Of a DNA stretch of 60,220 nt, positions 60,164 to 60,220 are shown one piece after another. Both the position numbers and the translations under genes were made by a program. Origin of the DNA: JAVRLB01 sp049965455 (GTDB lineage Archaea; Thermoplasmatota; Thermoplasmata; Thermoplasmatales; ARK-15). How positions within the stretch are numbered: position 1 is the first letter of the stretch; every line of letters begins with the position of its first letter. The stretch lies in NCBI GenBank assembly GCA_049965455.1, contig JBMFWH010000003.1, positions 1 through 60,220 on the forward strand, given 5' to 3'. Under the pieces are notes generated by a model, which was not told the DNA's origin, ran no database searches, and was given only the letters and a program-made list of their open reading frames with translations.

Positions 60164-60220
60164 ATGTTCAGAACTATTAAACTGAAACTCCCATATGACA
60201 AAACGCTCATTGAAACTGCC
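60164..60220 (+). CDS. tnpB: TnpB (RNA-guided nuclease, IS605/IS607 OrfB), N-terminal fragment cut by window edge
   Basis: ATG 60164 opens a frame MFRTIKLKLPYDKTLIETA running off the window. This is the conserved start of many archaeal TnpB proteins (xxRTVKxxLPYDxxLxET). Whether it is intact cannot be judged. No tnpA lies between pepQ and this gene, so it may be a TnpB-only element or an OrfB copy mobilised in trans. Confidence 0.65.
   Translation, partial: MFRTIKLKLPYDKTLIETA

Noticed and set aside
1..60220. CRISPR array, rRNA genes or replication origin
   Set aside because: No regularly spaced direct repeats, no rRNA-like sequence and no orc1/cdc6-linked repeat cluster were seen.

Overview
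The window is about 60 kb of an AT-rich archaeal chromosome, most likely from the Thermoplasmata (Thermoplasma/Ferroplasma/Picrophilus relatives). Support comes from archaeal-type ribosomal proteins (S4e, L19e, L32e, L37e), SecY, Cbf5, Nop5, prefoldin, Alba, an Sm-like protein, GatDE, KEOPS Pcc1 and Dph2. The spc-like cluster also lacks the L34e and L14e genes that many other euryarchaea carry between secY and cbf5. Many genes start 25-28 bp after a TATA box and so appear leaderless. Internal operon genes instead use GGTGA/GGAGG Shine-Dalgarno sites.

Layout. 1-325: left edge with the start of an IS607-type recombinase, a MITE (family 1) and tRNA-Val(CAC). 580-4.9 kb: NAD-related operon (nadM, GET3-like ATPase, CinA-like), peroxiredoxin, pcc1-prefoldin beta, an Lrp regulator with a TRASH domain, and a second family-1 MITE. 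4.9-12.6 kb: a QueA homologue, then pyruvate-type ferredoxin oxidoreductase (porGDAB), indolepyruvate ferredoxin oxidoreductase (iorAB) and a geranylgeranyl reductase. The oxidoreductases make reduced ferredoxin; the reductase can consume reducing power to saturate membrane lipids. 12.6-13.2 kb: transposon graveyard. 13.4-16.5 kb: MarC, a family-2 MITE, dihydropteroate synthase, a zinc-ribbon protein and UPF0200. 16.6-33.6 kb: ribosomal superoperon (L3 to L15), secY, adkA, an EMC3/YidC-like protein, cmk, cbf5, nop5. 33.6-36 kb: Lsm, L37e and purF on the minus strand, Alba on the plus strand. 36-40 kb: methyltransferase, mfnA, dph2, purN, a 54-aa ORF and an inverted family-2 MITE. 40.1-43.2 kb: a four-gene SPFH/zinc-ribbon membrane operon. 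43.2-51.7 kb: trpS, ilvA, a DUF1805 protein, an HTH regulator, DedA, a CoA-binding protein, M18 aminopeptidase, MEMO, S2 and enolase. 52-60 kb: pilin-like protein, dCMP deaminase, PIN-KH ATPase, GatE/GatD, tmk, pepQ, then the start of a tnpB at the right edge.

The most notable signals are these. Two MITE families each occur twice with 8-bp target duplications; the family-2 copies lie in opposite orientation around the ribosomal superoperon. Decayed IS605/IS607 pieces, including omega-RNA-like hairpins, are scattered across the window. The four-gene SPFH/zinc-ribbon operon looks like a membrane-stress module. rpl37e, too short for simple ORF listing, overlaps the start of purF in another reading frame. 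SecY carries an N-terminal extension with about two extra membrane helices. QueA is present in an archaeon.
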